The translations under genes and the position numbers were made by a program. This document shows, one piece after another, positions 18,342 through 26,525 of a stretch of DNA of 64,000 nucleotides. This DNA is from Eubacterium ruminantium. GTDB lineage: Bacteria; Bacillota; Clostridia; Lachnospirales; Lachnospiraceae. The notes beneath the pieces are model-generated. The model searched no databases and was not told the origin of the DNA. It was given only the letters and a program-made list of their open reading frames with translations. The stretch is taken from NCBI RefSeq assembly GCF_900167085.1, contig NZ_FUXA01000011.1, positions 61,771-125,770 on the forward strand, written 5' to 3'. Position 1 is the stretch's first letter, and every line of letters starts with the position of its first letter.

Positions 18342-19445
18342 ATGGATTTCAGTAATATTTCAAATACAAAGATTATAAAGGGGAAGGACTGTGTTATTAA
18401 TTGCAGTGAGATTTTCAAAAATTACGGAAGTAAGGCGCTGATTGTTACAGGAAAGCGTTCAGCTTATATCAACGGATCTCTTAATGATGTGAAAGAAGCG
18501 CTTGATAAGGTTAATATCGAATATGCCACATTCAGTGATGTTGAAGAAAATCCTTCTGTAAATACAGTTTTAAATGGCGGTAAATTCGGTCGAGAGGAAA
18601 GATGCGATTTTGTTATCGGTATCGGTGGAGGTTCTCCTATGGATGCTGCGAAGGGAATTGCATTAAGCATCAAAAATCCGGAAATCGGCCAGAAGGAGCT
18701 TTATGATAAAACTCTTAAACTTGAAGCATTACCTGTGCTTATGATACCGACAACCTGTGGTACCGGGTCGGAAGTTACAGGAGTTGCTGTTATTTCTGTT
18801 CCTGATAAGAGAACAAAATGCAGTCTGCCTCACAGAATATTTCCGGAAGTTGCATTTCTGGATGCTAAATATCTAATGAGTGCTTCAAGAAAGATAATTG
18901 AATATACAAGTATAGATGCTCTCGGACATATTTATGAAAGTTACATCAATAAGGGTGTGACGGATGATTGTAAGAAGGTGGGTCTTGCAGGGCTTGACCT
19001 TTTTGCCGAAGTTAAAGGTGAGATATTCGGCGGAGGAGAGTATTCATTTGAAGCTCTTGATAAGATGCTTCTTTCATCAAATTATGCAGGGCTTGCGATC
19101 AAGGTTTCCGGAACTTCGGCTCCTCATGCACTCAGCTACAGACAGACATTTGAATTTGGTATTACTCACGGTAAGGCAATAGGTCATTTCCAGCCGGGAT
19201 ATCTTAAATATGCTGCTAAGGAAGATAGAGATATACTTATTAAGACAGCAGGATTTAAGGACTTTGATGAATTTGAAGAATTTATAGGACTTAAATGTTC
19301 ATTTGATGAAGCACCTTCAGATAAGATCTTAGAGATAAAGCTTAAATCAGTGGATGAGATTATGGCTGATGAAGCAAGGATAAATAAAATTCCGTATAAG
19401 GTAGATAGAGATATCCTACTTGATATAGCAGGTATAAAGAAGTAA
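18342..19445 (+). CDS. Iron-containing alcohol dehydrogenase
   Basis: 367 residues of the group III, metal-dependent dehydrogenase family. The nucleotide loop GIGGGSPMDAAKG, the PTTCGTGSEVTG signature and the metal ligands Asp192 and His196 (DALGH), His262 (PHALSY) and His276 (THGK) are present. It would interconvert an alcohol and an aldehyde or ketone with NAD(P)H in the cytoplasm, plausibly for redox disposal during fermentation; the substrate is not clear. The ATG follows AAAAGGAG. The repeat array at 18049-18278 lies directly upstream and may carry its control sites. Confidence 0.92.
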   Translation: MDFSNISNTKIIKGKDCVINCSEIFKNYGSKALIVTGKRSAYINGSLNDVKEALDKVNIEYATFSDVEENPSVNTVLNGGKFGREERCDFVIGIGGGSPMDAAKGIALSIKNPEIGQKELYDKTLKLEALPVLMIPTTCGTGSEVTGVAVISVPDKRTKCSLPHRIFPEVAFLDAKYLMSASRKIIEYTSIDALGHIYESYINKGVTDDCKKVGLAGLDLFAEVKGEIFGGGEYSFEALDKMLLSSNYAGLAIKVSGTSAPHALSYRQTFEFGITHGKAIGHFQPGYLKYAAKEDRDILIKTAGFKDFDEFEEFIGLKCSFDEAPSDKILEIKLKSVDEIMADEARINKIPYKVDRDILLDIAGIKK

Positions 19446-19549
19446 ACGAAATAGAAGTATTTACTCTTGAATGAATATTTCACATGTTGTAGAATGATTT
19501 TCGGTATTCATATGTAAATTCATTTTATATATTTTGAAAGGATTAGATT

Positions 19550-20932
19550 ATGGCACAGCTTTGGGGCGGAAGATTCGCCAAAGAAACAGATAAATTAGTT
19601 TATGATTTTAATGCGTCAATTACTTATGACAAAAGATTTTTAAAGCAGGATGTGAGAGGAAGTATCGCTCATGTTACTATGCTTAGTTCAGTAGATATAA
19701 TTTCGAATGAAGAGAAAGATCTTATCATCAAGACTTTAAATGAGATAGTTGAGGATGTTGAAGCTGGAAAGCTTGAGATTACAACAAAGTATGAAGATGT
19801 ACATAGCTTTGTTGAAGCAAATCTTATCGACAGAATCGGTGATACCGGTAAGAAACTTCATACTGGAAGAAGTAGAAATGACCAGGTAGCTCTTGATATG
19901 AGACTTTATATCAGAGATGAGATAAATGAGATCAAGGGTGACATCAAGACTCTTATGCAGGAACTTCTTGTTCTTATGAAAGATAATCTTGATACAGTTA
20001 TGCCTGGATTTACTCATATGCAGAAGGCTCAGCCTGTAACATTTGCTCATCATATCGGAGCTTATTTCGAGATGTTCAAAAGAGATTTTGAAAGACTCAC
20101 AGATATATATGAAAGAATGAATTATTGTCCTCTTGGATCGGGCGCGTTGGCAGGAACAACATATCCACTTGACAGAGAGCTTACAGCAAGACTTCTCGGC
20201 TTCAAGGGACCAACTCTTAACAGTATGGATTCTGTATCTGACAGAGATTATATAATTGAACTTTTATCAGCTCTTTCTGTTATTATGATGCACCTTTCAA
20301 GATTTTCTGAGGAGATTATCACATGGAATTCAAATGAGTATCAGTTCATTGAGCTTGATGATGGTTATTCAACAGGAAGTTCTATCATGCCTCAGAAGAA
20401 GAATCCTGATATTGCTGAACTTGTTAGAGGAAAGACAGGTCGTGTTTACGGTGCGCTTACAACAATGCTCACTGTTATGAAGGGGATTCCTCTTGCATAC
20501 AATAAGGATATTCAGGAAGATAAAGAGATGACATTTGATGCCATTGATACAGTTAAGAATTGCATCACTCTTTTCACAGGCATGATCTCAACAATGAGAA
20601 TCAATAGACCAAGAATGAAAGACAGTGCTGCAGGTGGATTTACAAATGCTACAGATGCTGCAGATTATCTTGTTAATCACGGTGTTGCATTCAGAGACGC
20701 TCATGGTATCATTGGTAGACTTGTGCTTAGATGTATTGAGCTTGGTGTAAGTCTTGATGAACTTTCACTTGAAGAGTATAAGAATATCAGTCCTGTATTT
20801 GAGGAAGATATTTATAAAGCTATAAGCATCGAAGAGTGTGTAAGCAAGAGAAATACTATCGGTGCACCGGGACCTGAAAGTATGAAAGATGTTATCAGCA
20901 AAAATGAAACATATTTAAATAATATGAATTAA
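19550..20932 (+). CDS. argH: Argininosuccinate lyase
   Basis: 460 residues, full length. It begins AQLWGGRFAKETDKLVYDFNAS, has the HTGRSRNDQVALDMRLY active-site segment, the TH(M)QKAQP motif and the fumarase-superfamily signature GSSIMPQKKNPD. It splits argininosuccinate into arginine and fumarate, the last step of arginine synthesis. argG is not adjacent. The upstream gap contains a TGAA-TAT-TTCA dyad at 19472-19482 that might be half of an ArgR site, but this is weak. The ATG follows GAAAGGATT. Confidence 0.98.
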   Translation: MAQLWGGRFAKETDKLVYDFNASITYDKRFLKQDVRGSIAHVTMLSSVDIISNEEKDLIIKTLNEIVEDVEAGKLEITTKYEDVHSFVEANLIDRIGDTGKKLHTGRSRNDQVALDMRLYIRDEINEIKGDIKTLMQELLVLMKDNLDTVMPGFTHMQKAQPVTFAHHIGAYFEMFKRDFERLTDIYERMNYCPLGSGALAGTTYPLDRELTARLLGFKGPTLNSMDSVSDRDYIIELLSALSVIMMHLSRFSEEIITWNSNEYQFIELDDGYSTGSSIMPQKKNPDIAELVRGKTGRVYGALTTMLTVMKGIPLAYNKDIQEDKEMTFDAIDTVKNCITLFTGMISTMRINRPRMKDSAAGGFTNATDAADYLVNHGVAFRDAHGIIGRLVLRCIELGVSLDELSLEEYKNISPVFEEDIYKAISIEECVSKRNTIGAPGPESMKDVISKNETYLNNMN

Positions 20933-20956
20933 TAAAGTTCGACGAGGTGATGTATT

Positions 20957-21202
20957 ATGAATAATACAACAAAGCAAAAATATGAACTTGCAGAGAGAAT
21001 GCTTAAAGGCAAGATTCCTGCAGAAGAAGTTCAGTTGATGACAGGACTTGATTTAGAAGTTATAAAGAAACTTGAAGAAGATATAGCGCCGATGGTAAGA
21101 GACGCTAAGATCCTTCAGGGGCTTGATAATAAGGACCTTAATATAGGTGAAATCTTATATGATAACAACGGTACAGATGAGGATGCCGATAAAGATTACT
21201 AA
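20957..21202 (+). CDS. Small hypothetical protein with HTH-like region
   Basis: 81 residues, ATG behind GAGGTGATG, 24 bases after argH. Residues 10-45 (RMLKGKIPAEEVQLMTGLD, then EVIKKLEED) have the spacing of a helix-turn-helix of the type that ends many Rpn-like nucleases, but no nuclease part is present. The C-terminal part is acidic. It probably belongs to one operon with argH and the two genes that follow. No function can be assigned. Confidence 0.65.
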   Translation: MNNTTKQKYELAERMLKGKIPAEEVQLMTGLDLEVIKKLEEDIAPMVRDAKILQGLDNKDLNIGEILYDNNGTDEDADKDY

Positions 21203-21226
21203 GATTAATTATTTGAGAGAGATATT

Positions 21227-21694
21227 ATGATATCCGAAAATATTGAAAATGTTAAAGGGCTTGTTTCAAGACTGTTGTCAGATGAGATATTTGCAAATAT
21301 GCTCTTATACAGTTTGGAAGTAAAAAATGCATATTTAACTGAAGTGAGCGGTAAGATGAATAAAGAATTTTTTGATTCATCCGAGGAGGCCGGCGCGGAA
21401 GAATACATCAGATGGAGCGATATCCGAGAACTGTTTTTTCAAAGTATAAAGGGTAGCAGACTCCCTCTCAAATTCAAGATTGTTCTTCTGGCCGATTCAC
21501 TTCTTATAGAAAAGATAGGTGAGGCGGCAGAGATTCAAAATGCTTCGGGAAATATAGCATCTCTCGGTGTGAATATTTATTATGACAGAAATGGACTCAG
21601 TATAACCAGCGGAACATCTCTTAAACTCTTTACTATGGACAAGAGTGTAGAGAAATGCTGGGATGAATGGGTCAGGAAGAATATAGTTGGATAA
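21227..21694 (+). CDS. DUF5721-like protein
   Basis: 155 residues. The pattern WSDIRELFFQSIKGSRLPLKFKI, the strand SLGVNIYYDRNGLSITSG and the end LFTMDKSVEKCWDEWVRK match my recollection of DUF5721, a short cytoplasmic family restricted mostly to Clostridia. No catalytic motif, signal peptide or membrane segment is visible. It sits 25 bases after the small HTH-like gene and its stop immediately precedes the transporter start, so the three are likely co-expressed. Function unknown. Confidence 0.7.
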   Translation: MISENIENVKGLVSRLLSDEIFANMLLYSLEVKNAYLTEVSGKMNKEFFDSSEEAGAEEYIRWSDIRELFFQSIKGSRLPLKFKIVLLADSLLIEKIGEAAEIQNASGNIASLGVNIYYDRNGLSITSGTSLKLFTMDKSVEKCWDEWVRKNIVG

Positions 21695-21695
21695 A

Positions 21696-22607
21696 ATGAA
21701 TTCTGAAGATATAAATCAACAACTTAAAGATAAAAAGAATAAAAAGGTCAGTGGACAGACTAAGGGGATAATCTACATTTTGTTCGCTGCCTTTTTCTTT
21801 TCAATAATGTCACTTATGGTCAGGCTTTCCGGTAATCTTCCGACGATGCAGAAAGCATTTTTCAGGAATTTTATTGCAGCAGTATTTTCATCGATGCTTT
21901 TACTTAGGACACCTGAGAAATTCAAGATTAAGAAAACAAGCTGGAAGTCACTTTTCTTAAGGGCGGGTTTTGGAACTGCCGGTCTTATAGCAAACTTTTG
22001 GGCAATTGACCATCTTGGAATTGCGGATTCAAATATGCTGAATAAAATGTCGCCATTTTTTGCAATCATTTTATCTATATTTATTCTTAAAGAAGTTCCG
22101 AAAAAATTTGAAGTGATATCGGTAATCATAGCTTTTATAGGTGCGGCTCTTATCATAAAACCGACAAAAGGAATCGCGAGCCTTCCGGCGCTGGTTGGTT
22201 TGTTTGGCGGATTTGGTGCGGGTACAGCATATACTTTCGTTAGAAAACTTGGTAAAGAAGGAGAGAGAGGAAGCGTTATAGTAATGTTTTTCTCTGTCTT
22301 TTCAACCATAGTATGTTTACCTTGGCTTATATTAAATTATCATCCAATGAGTTTAAAGCAGGTGATATTTTTATTAGTAGCAGGAAGTTGTGCTTGTATA
22401 GCACAGATGTGCATAACATCAGCTTATACTCATGCGCCTGCAAAGGTTATTTCCGTATATGATTACACGCAGGTTATATTTGCAACCATGTGGGGGCTTA
22501 TATGCTTTGGAGAAGTTCCGGATATACTGAGTATATTCGGCTATGTGATCATCATAGGAATAGCATTATTTAAATGGTTTGTTTCCAATAAGGAAACTGC
22601 AAAATGA
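21696..22607 (+). CDS. EamA/DMT-family transporter
   Basis: 303 residues from ATG 21696, directly after the previous stop; an in-frame TTG at 21687 overlapping the previous gene is an alternative. About ten hydrophobic segments are arranged as two similar five-helix halves (first half from YILFAAFFFSIMSLMVRL, second from LPALVGLFGGFGAGTAYTF), the standard EamA layout. These carriers move small metabolites such as amino acids, sugars or nucleosides across the membrane; the substrate cannot be told. Its downstream end is followed by 188 bases without a gene. Confidence 0.9.
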   Translation: MNSEDINQQLKDKKNKKVSGQTKGIIYILFAAFFFSIMSLMVRLSGNLPTMQKAFFRNFIAAVFSSMLLLRTPEKFKIKKTSWKSLFLRAGFGTAGLIANFWAIDHLGIADSNMLNKMSPFFAIILSIFILKEVPKKFEVISVIIAFIGAALIIKPTKGIASLPALVGLFGGFGAGTAYTFVRKLGKEGERGSVIVMFFSVFSTIVCLPWLILNYHPMSLKQVIFLLVAGSCACIAQMCITSAYTHAPAKVISVYDYTQVIFATMWGLICFGEVPDILSIFGYVIIIGIALFKWFVSNKETAK

Positions 22608-22795
22608 TAAAATAATGATACAATATGCAGATTGCACTAGAATATTGTCATGACAGCTGTATATTCGTTGATTTATACAAAATTGAAAAAAAGTATGGAA
22701 CATTTCATGAAATTAAAGTACAATATACGTGCTAAAAATGGATAAATGTTTCATTTTCACAGAGAAATTTTATAATCAAAAGAGGAGTTAATAAA

Positions 22796-24217
22796 ATGGG
22801 CGGATTTTTTGCGGCAGCATCAAAAGAAGATTGTGTATTTGATCTTTTCTTTGGTACAGATTATCATTCACACCTTGGTACAAGACGTGCAGGAATGGTT
22901 GTATACGGCAAGGACGGATTCAACAGATCTATCCATAATATCGAAAACTCACCATTTCGTACTAAATTCGAGAAAGAGATAAATTCAATGAGTGGTCAGA
23001 TGGGAATCGGATGTATATCAGATTATGAACCACAGCCTCTTATTGTAAGATCACATCACGGAACATATTCAATCACAACAGTTGGAAAGATCAACAATGT
23101 TGATGAGATTGTTCAGAATATATTCTCTAAAGGAAAAACCCATTTCTTAGAAATGAGCGGCGGTGATATAAATGCAACCGAGCTCGTAGCCGCAATAATC
23201 AATCAGAAAGATAATATAGTAGAAGGTATCCAGTATGCACAGGAACTTATTGACGGTTCTATGTCTATCATGCTTCTTACACCAAAGGGAATCTATGTTG
23301 CAAGAGACAAGATGGGTAGAACACCTATCATCCTTGGTCAGAAGGAAGACGGATACTGTGCAACATTTGAATCATTTGCATATCTTAATCTTGGATATAA
23401 GGATTATAAGGAACTTGGTCCCGGTGAGATAGATGTTATCACACCTGAAGGAGTAAGAGTTCTTGCTAAACCTGGAGAGGATATGAGAATTTGTACATTC
23501 CTCTGGGTTTATTATGGATATCCTTCATCAACATACGAAGGTGTAAATGTTGAGAAGATGCGTTATGACTGCGGTAAGCTTATTGCTAAGAGAGATATGG
23601 AAAGCGGAAGAGATACAGGTGTTGATATCGTAGCTGCCATTCCTGATTCAGGTACAGCCCATGCTGTTGGTTATGCAAATGAATCCGGAATTCCTTTCTC
23701 AAGACCATTTGTAAAATATACTCCTACATGGCCAAGAAGCTTTATGCCTACAGTTCAGTCTAAGAGAAATCTTATCGCTAAGATGAAGCTCATTCCTATT
23801 CATGAACTTATTGAAGATCAGAGCCTTCTTCTTATTGATGATTCTATAGTTAGAGGAACTCAGTTAGGAGAAACAACACAGTTCTTATATGAAAGCGGAG
23901 CTAAGGAAGTTCATATAAGACCGGCTTGTCCACCGCTTCTCTTTGGATGTAAATATATCAACTTCTCAAGATCTAACTCTGAGATGGAACTTATCGCAAG
24001 AAGAGTTATCTGTGAGGAAGAAGGGGACAATGTTGAAAGAACAGTCCTTGATGATTATGCTAATCCGGATTCAGACAGATATCATCTTATGCTTGATAAG
24101 ATTCGTGAAAAGCTCAACTTTACATCACTTGCATTTAACAGACTTGATGATATGATCGAAGCCGTAGGTATCGATAAGAGTAAGCTTTGTACATATTGCT
24201 GGGACGGAAGAGAATAA
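22796..24217 (+). CDS. Amidophosphoribosyltransferase-like protein lacking the glutaminase Cys
   Basis: 473 residues. The layout is that of PurF: an N-terminal Ntn/GATase II domain (1-~235) and a PRTase domain (~250-470) with the PRPP loop LLIDDSIVRGTQLGET. However the protein starts MGGFFAAAS, so the nucleophilic Cys that must lie at the mature N-terminus (CG(I/V) in PurF) is Gly. Ammonia from glutamine is therefore not expected by the standard route. Cys residues that could bind the Bacillus-type 4Fe-4S cluster remain (ICTF, RPACPP, FGCKY and the terminal CTYCWDGRE). It could use free ammonia, be a regulatory paralogue, or have another substrate. It is a single-gene unit without other pur genes. 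Confidence 0.85.
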   Translation: MGGFFAAASKEDCVFDLFFGTDYHSHLGTRRAGMVVYGKDGFNRSIHNIENSPFRTKFEKEINSMSGQMGIGCISDYEPQPLIVRSHHGTYSITTVGKINNVDEIVQNIFSKGKTHFLEMSGGDINATELVAAIINQKDNIVEGIQYAQELIDGSMSIMLLTPKGIYVARDKMGRTPIILGQKEDGYCATFESFAYLNLGYKDYKELGPGEIDVITPEGVRVLAKPGEDMRICTFLWVYYGYPSSTYEGVNVEKMRYDCGKLIAKRDMESGRDTGVDIVAAIPDSGTAHAVGYANESGIPFSRPFVKYTPTWPRSFMPTVQSKRNLIAKMKLIPIHELIEDQSLLLIDDSIVRGTQLGETTQFLYESGAKEVHIRPACPPLLFGCKYINFSRSNSEMELIARRVICEEEGDNVERTVLDDYANPDSDRYHLMLDKIREKLNFTSLAFNRLDDMIEAVGIDKSKLCTYCWDGRE

Positions 24218-24228
24218 GATTTTTAGAT

Positions 24229-24257
24229 TTGACATAATAAATCATATAGTGTATAAC
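24229..24257 (+). promoter_or_regulatory. Promoter of htpG
   Basis: TTGACA at 24229-24234, 17-base spacer and TATAAC at 24252-24257. The predicted start falls at the CIRCE element. Confidence 0.8.
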
Positions 24258-24261
24258 ATTA

Positions 24262-24288
24262 TTAGCACTCAGGTATTTTGAGTGCTAA
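24262..24288. promoter_or_regulatory. CIRCE operator (HrcA site) of htpG
   Basis: Perfect TTAGCACTC-N9-GAGTGCTAA, 5 bases after the -10 box and 50 bases before the htpG ATG. HrcA bound here would repress until heat shock. The same element precedes groES at 39986. Confidence 0.95.
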
Positions 24289-24337
24289 TAATTTTATTTT
24301 ACAACAAAAAATCATCAGAAAAGAGGTTGGATCTATT

Positions 24338-26377
24338 ATGGCTAATAAGCAGGGCAGCTTAACAATTAACAGCGAAAATATTTTCCCTATAATAAAGAAA
24401 TGGTTATATTCTGACCATGACATTTTTATAAGAGAACTTATATCAAATGGTGTTGATGCCATAACTAAGCTTAAAAGATTATCTTCAATGGGTGAAGCTG
24501 ATGTTGATACAAGCGATGGTTATAAAGTTATAGTTTATGCGAGTGCTGCAGATAAAACTCTTACATTTATAGATAACGGAATCGGTATGACTGAAGAAGA
24601 GGTTGATAAGTATATTAACCAGATTGCTTTTTCGGGAGCTACTGATTTCCTTGAGAAGTATAAAGATAAAGATCAGAATGATCAGATCATCGGTCATTTC
24701 GGTCTCGGTTTCTATTCTGCATTCATGGTAAGTGATAAGGTTACTATTGAAACTCTTTCATATAAAGAAGGAGCAAAGCCTGTTTACTGGGAATGCGACG
24801 GTGGAACTACTTTCAGCATGAAAGAAGGAGACAAGAGCAGCAGAGGTACAAAGATTACTTTATACCTTTCTGAGGATAGTCTCGAGTTTGCAAATGAATA
24901 CAGAGTTCGTGAGATCATCAATAAGTATTGCTCATTCATGCCTGTTGAAATCTACTTTGTTAATGTAGATGAAGAGAAGAAAAAGGCAGCTGAAAAGGCT
25001 AAGAAAGAAGCTGAGAAAGCAGCTAAAAAGGCTGAGAAGGAAGCTTCTAAGAAGGCAGCCAGGAAGAAGGAAGAAGATGATTTCTTAGGCGGTTCTTCAA
25101 AAGATGATAAAAAAGATGAAGTTGAAGATGCTGAATTTGAAGAGATAGAGGATGAAAAGGAAGAAGAAGAGAAACCACCGGTTCCTCTTAATGATACAAA
25201 TCCTCTTTGGGTAAGAATGCCTTCAGATTGTAAGGATGAGGATTATAAAGACTTTTATCAGAAAGTATTTCTTGATTTCAAGGAGCCTCTTTTCTGGATC
25301 CACCTCAATATGGATTATCCATTTAACCTTAAGGGAATTCTTTATTTCCCACGAATCAATCCAACTGTAGATCAGTTAGACGGAAAGGTTAAGTTATACA
25401 ATAATCAGGTATTCGTAGCAGATAATATTAAAGAAGTAATCCCTGAGTTCCTTCTTACATTAAAGGGTATCATTGATTGTCCTGATCTTCCTCTTAATGT
25501 ATCAAGAAGCGCGCTTCAGAATGATGGATTTGTTAAGAAGATTTCTGATTATATAACAAAGAAAGTTGCCGATAAACTTATCGAGATGTACAAGAAGGAT
25601 AAGGAGAAGTATGAAAGCCTTTGGGAAGATATATCTCCATTTATCAAGTTCGGTGCATTAAAGGATGATAAGTTTCAGGAGAAGATGAAGAATTATATGA
25701 TCTTCAAGAATATTGAAGGTAAATATATCACACTTCCGGAGTATCTTGAGGCAGCTAAAGAGAAGCATGAGAATAAAGTATTCTATATAACTGACGAACG
25801 TGAGCAAGCTCAGTATATTGAGATGTTTAAGTCAGCAGGTACAGATGCTATTTATCTTACACACAATATCGATAATCCATATATTACTAATATGGAAGTT
25901 AAGAATGAAGGCGTTAAATTCATGAGAATTGATGCTGATGTTAATGCCGGTATTGTCGGAGAGTCTCTTGATGAGGAAACTGTTAAGGGATATACAGAGA
26001 AATTAACAGAGAGTTTCAAGAAAGCGCTTAATGTTGAGAAGATCACTATCAAGGTTGAAAATCTTAAAGATGAGAATATTTCATCTATGCTTACTCAGTC
26101 TGAGGAGCAGAGACGTATGGCTGAGATGATGAAGGCATACAGCTTTGGTAATGGTAATAATCCATTCGGTGATACTAAGTCAGGTGAGACACTTGTACTT
26201 AATGCAAATAACAAACTTGTTAAATATGTTCTCGATAATCCTGAAGGAGAGAATACAGAGACAGTTTGCTGCCAGCTTTATGATCTTGCTGTATTGGCAA
26301 ACAGACCTCTTGATGCAAAAGAACTTACAGAATTTGTAGCAAGAAGTAACAAGATTCTCGGTATGATCGTTGAATAA
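24338..26377 (+). CDS. htpG: Molecular chaperone HtpG (Hsp90) with long charged linker
   Basis: 679 residues from ATG 24338, 8 bases after AAGAGGTTGG; an upstream in-frame start would overlap the CIRCE. The N-terminal GHKL ATPase domain is clear (FIRELISNGVDAITKL, DNGIGMTEEE, GHFGLGFYSAFMV). The middle domain follows from about residue 285 (LWVRMPSDCKDEDYKDFYQ) with RSALQNDGFVKK, where the usual catalytic-loop R-E-x-LQ reads R-S-A-LQ. A C-terminal dimer domain ends the protein. Between residues ~212 and 280 lies a lysine/alanine- then glutamate-rich linker, long for bacterial HtpG. It assists late folding of client proteins with ATP. A terminator follows. Confidence 0.96.
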   Translation: MANKQGSLTINSENIFPIIKKWLYSDHDIFIRELISNGVDAITKLKRLSSMGEADVDTSDGYKVIVYASAADKTLTFIDNGIGMTEEEVDKYINQIAFSGATDFLEKYKDKDQNDQIIGHFGLGFYSAFMVSDKVTIETLSYKEGAKPVYWECDGGTTFSMKEGDKSSRGTKITLYLSEDSLEFANEYRVREIINKYCSFMPVEIYFVNVDEEKKKAAEKAKKEAEKAAKKAEKEASKKAARKKEEDDFLGGSSKDDKKDEVEDAEFEEIEDEKEEEEKPPVPLNDTNPLWVRMPSDCKDEDYKDFYQKVFLDFKEPLFWIHLNMDYPFNLKGILYFPRINPTVDQLDGKVKLYNNQVFVADNIKEVIPEFLLTLKGIIDCPDLPLNVSRSALQNDGFVKKISDYITKKVADKLIEMYKKDKEKYESLWEDISPFIKFGALKDDKFQEKMKNYMIFKNIEGKYITLPEYLEAAKEKHENKVFYITDEREQAQYIEMFKSAGTDAIYLTHNIDNPYITNMEVKNEGVKFMRIDADVNAGIVGESLDEETVKGYTEKLTESFKKALNVEKITIKVENLKDENISSMLTQSEEQRRMAEMMKAYSFGNGNNPFGDTKSGETLVLNANNKLVKYVLDNPEGENTETVCCQLYDLAVLANRPLDAKELTEFVARSNKILGMIVE

Positions 26378-26393
26378 GTTTATGAGATAAGAT

Positions 26394-26440
26394 AATAACC
26401 CGAAAGTCATGAAATATTCATAGCTTTCGGGTTATTTTAT
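26394..26440 (+). terminator. Terminator of htpG
   Basis: AATAACCCGAAAG pairs with CTTTCGGGTTATT across a 17-base loop, followed by TTAT TT. The next gene's TTGACA begins at 26441, directly after it. Confidence 0.85.
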
Positions 26441-26470
26441 TTGACAGAACTCTTAGATAAAGAGTAAAAT
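26441..26470 (+). promoter_or_regulatory. Promoter of the GH3 gene
   Basis: TTGACA at 26441-26446, 18-base spacer, TAAAAT at 26465-26470, about 55 bases before the TTG start codon. Confidence 0.65.
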
Positions 26471-26525
26471 GAATAACTAGTATTGTATTGGATGGTTAAC
26501 TAAATTATCAGGGGGACCTATTGTT

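Noticed and set aside
22646..22655. TGTCATGACA palindrome before the PurF-like gene
   Set aside because: A perfect 10-bp palindrome, but single, far (140 bases) from the start and short enough to occur by chance; not listed as an operator.
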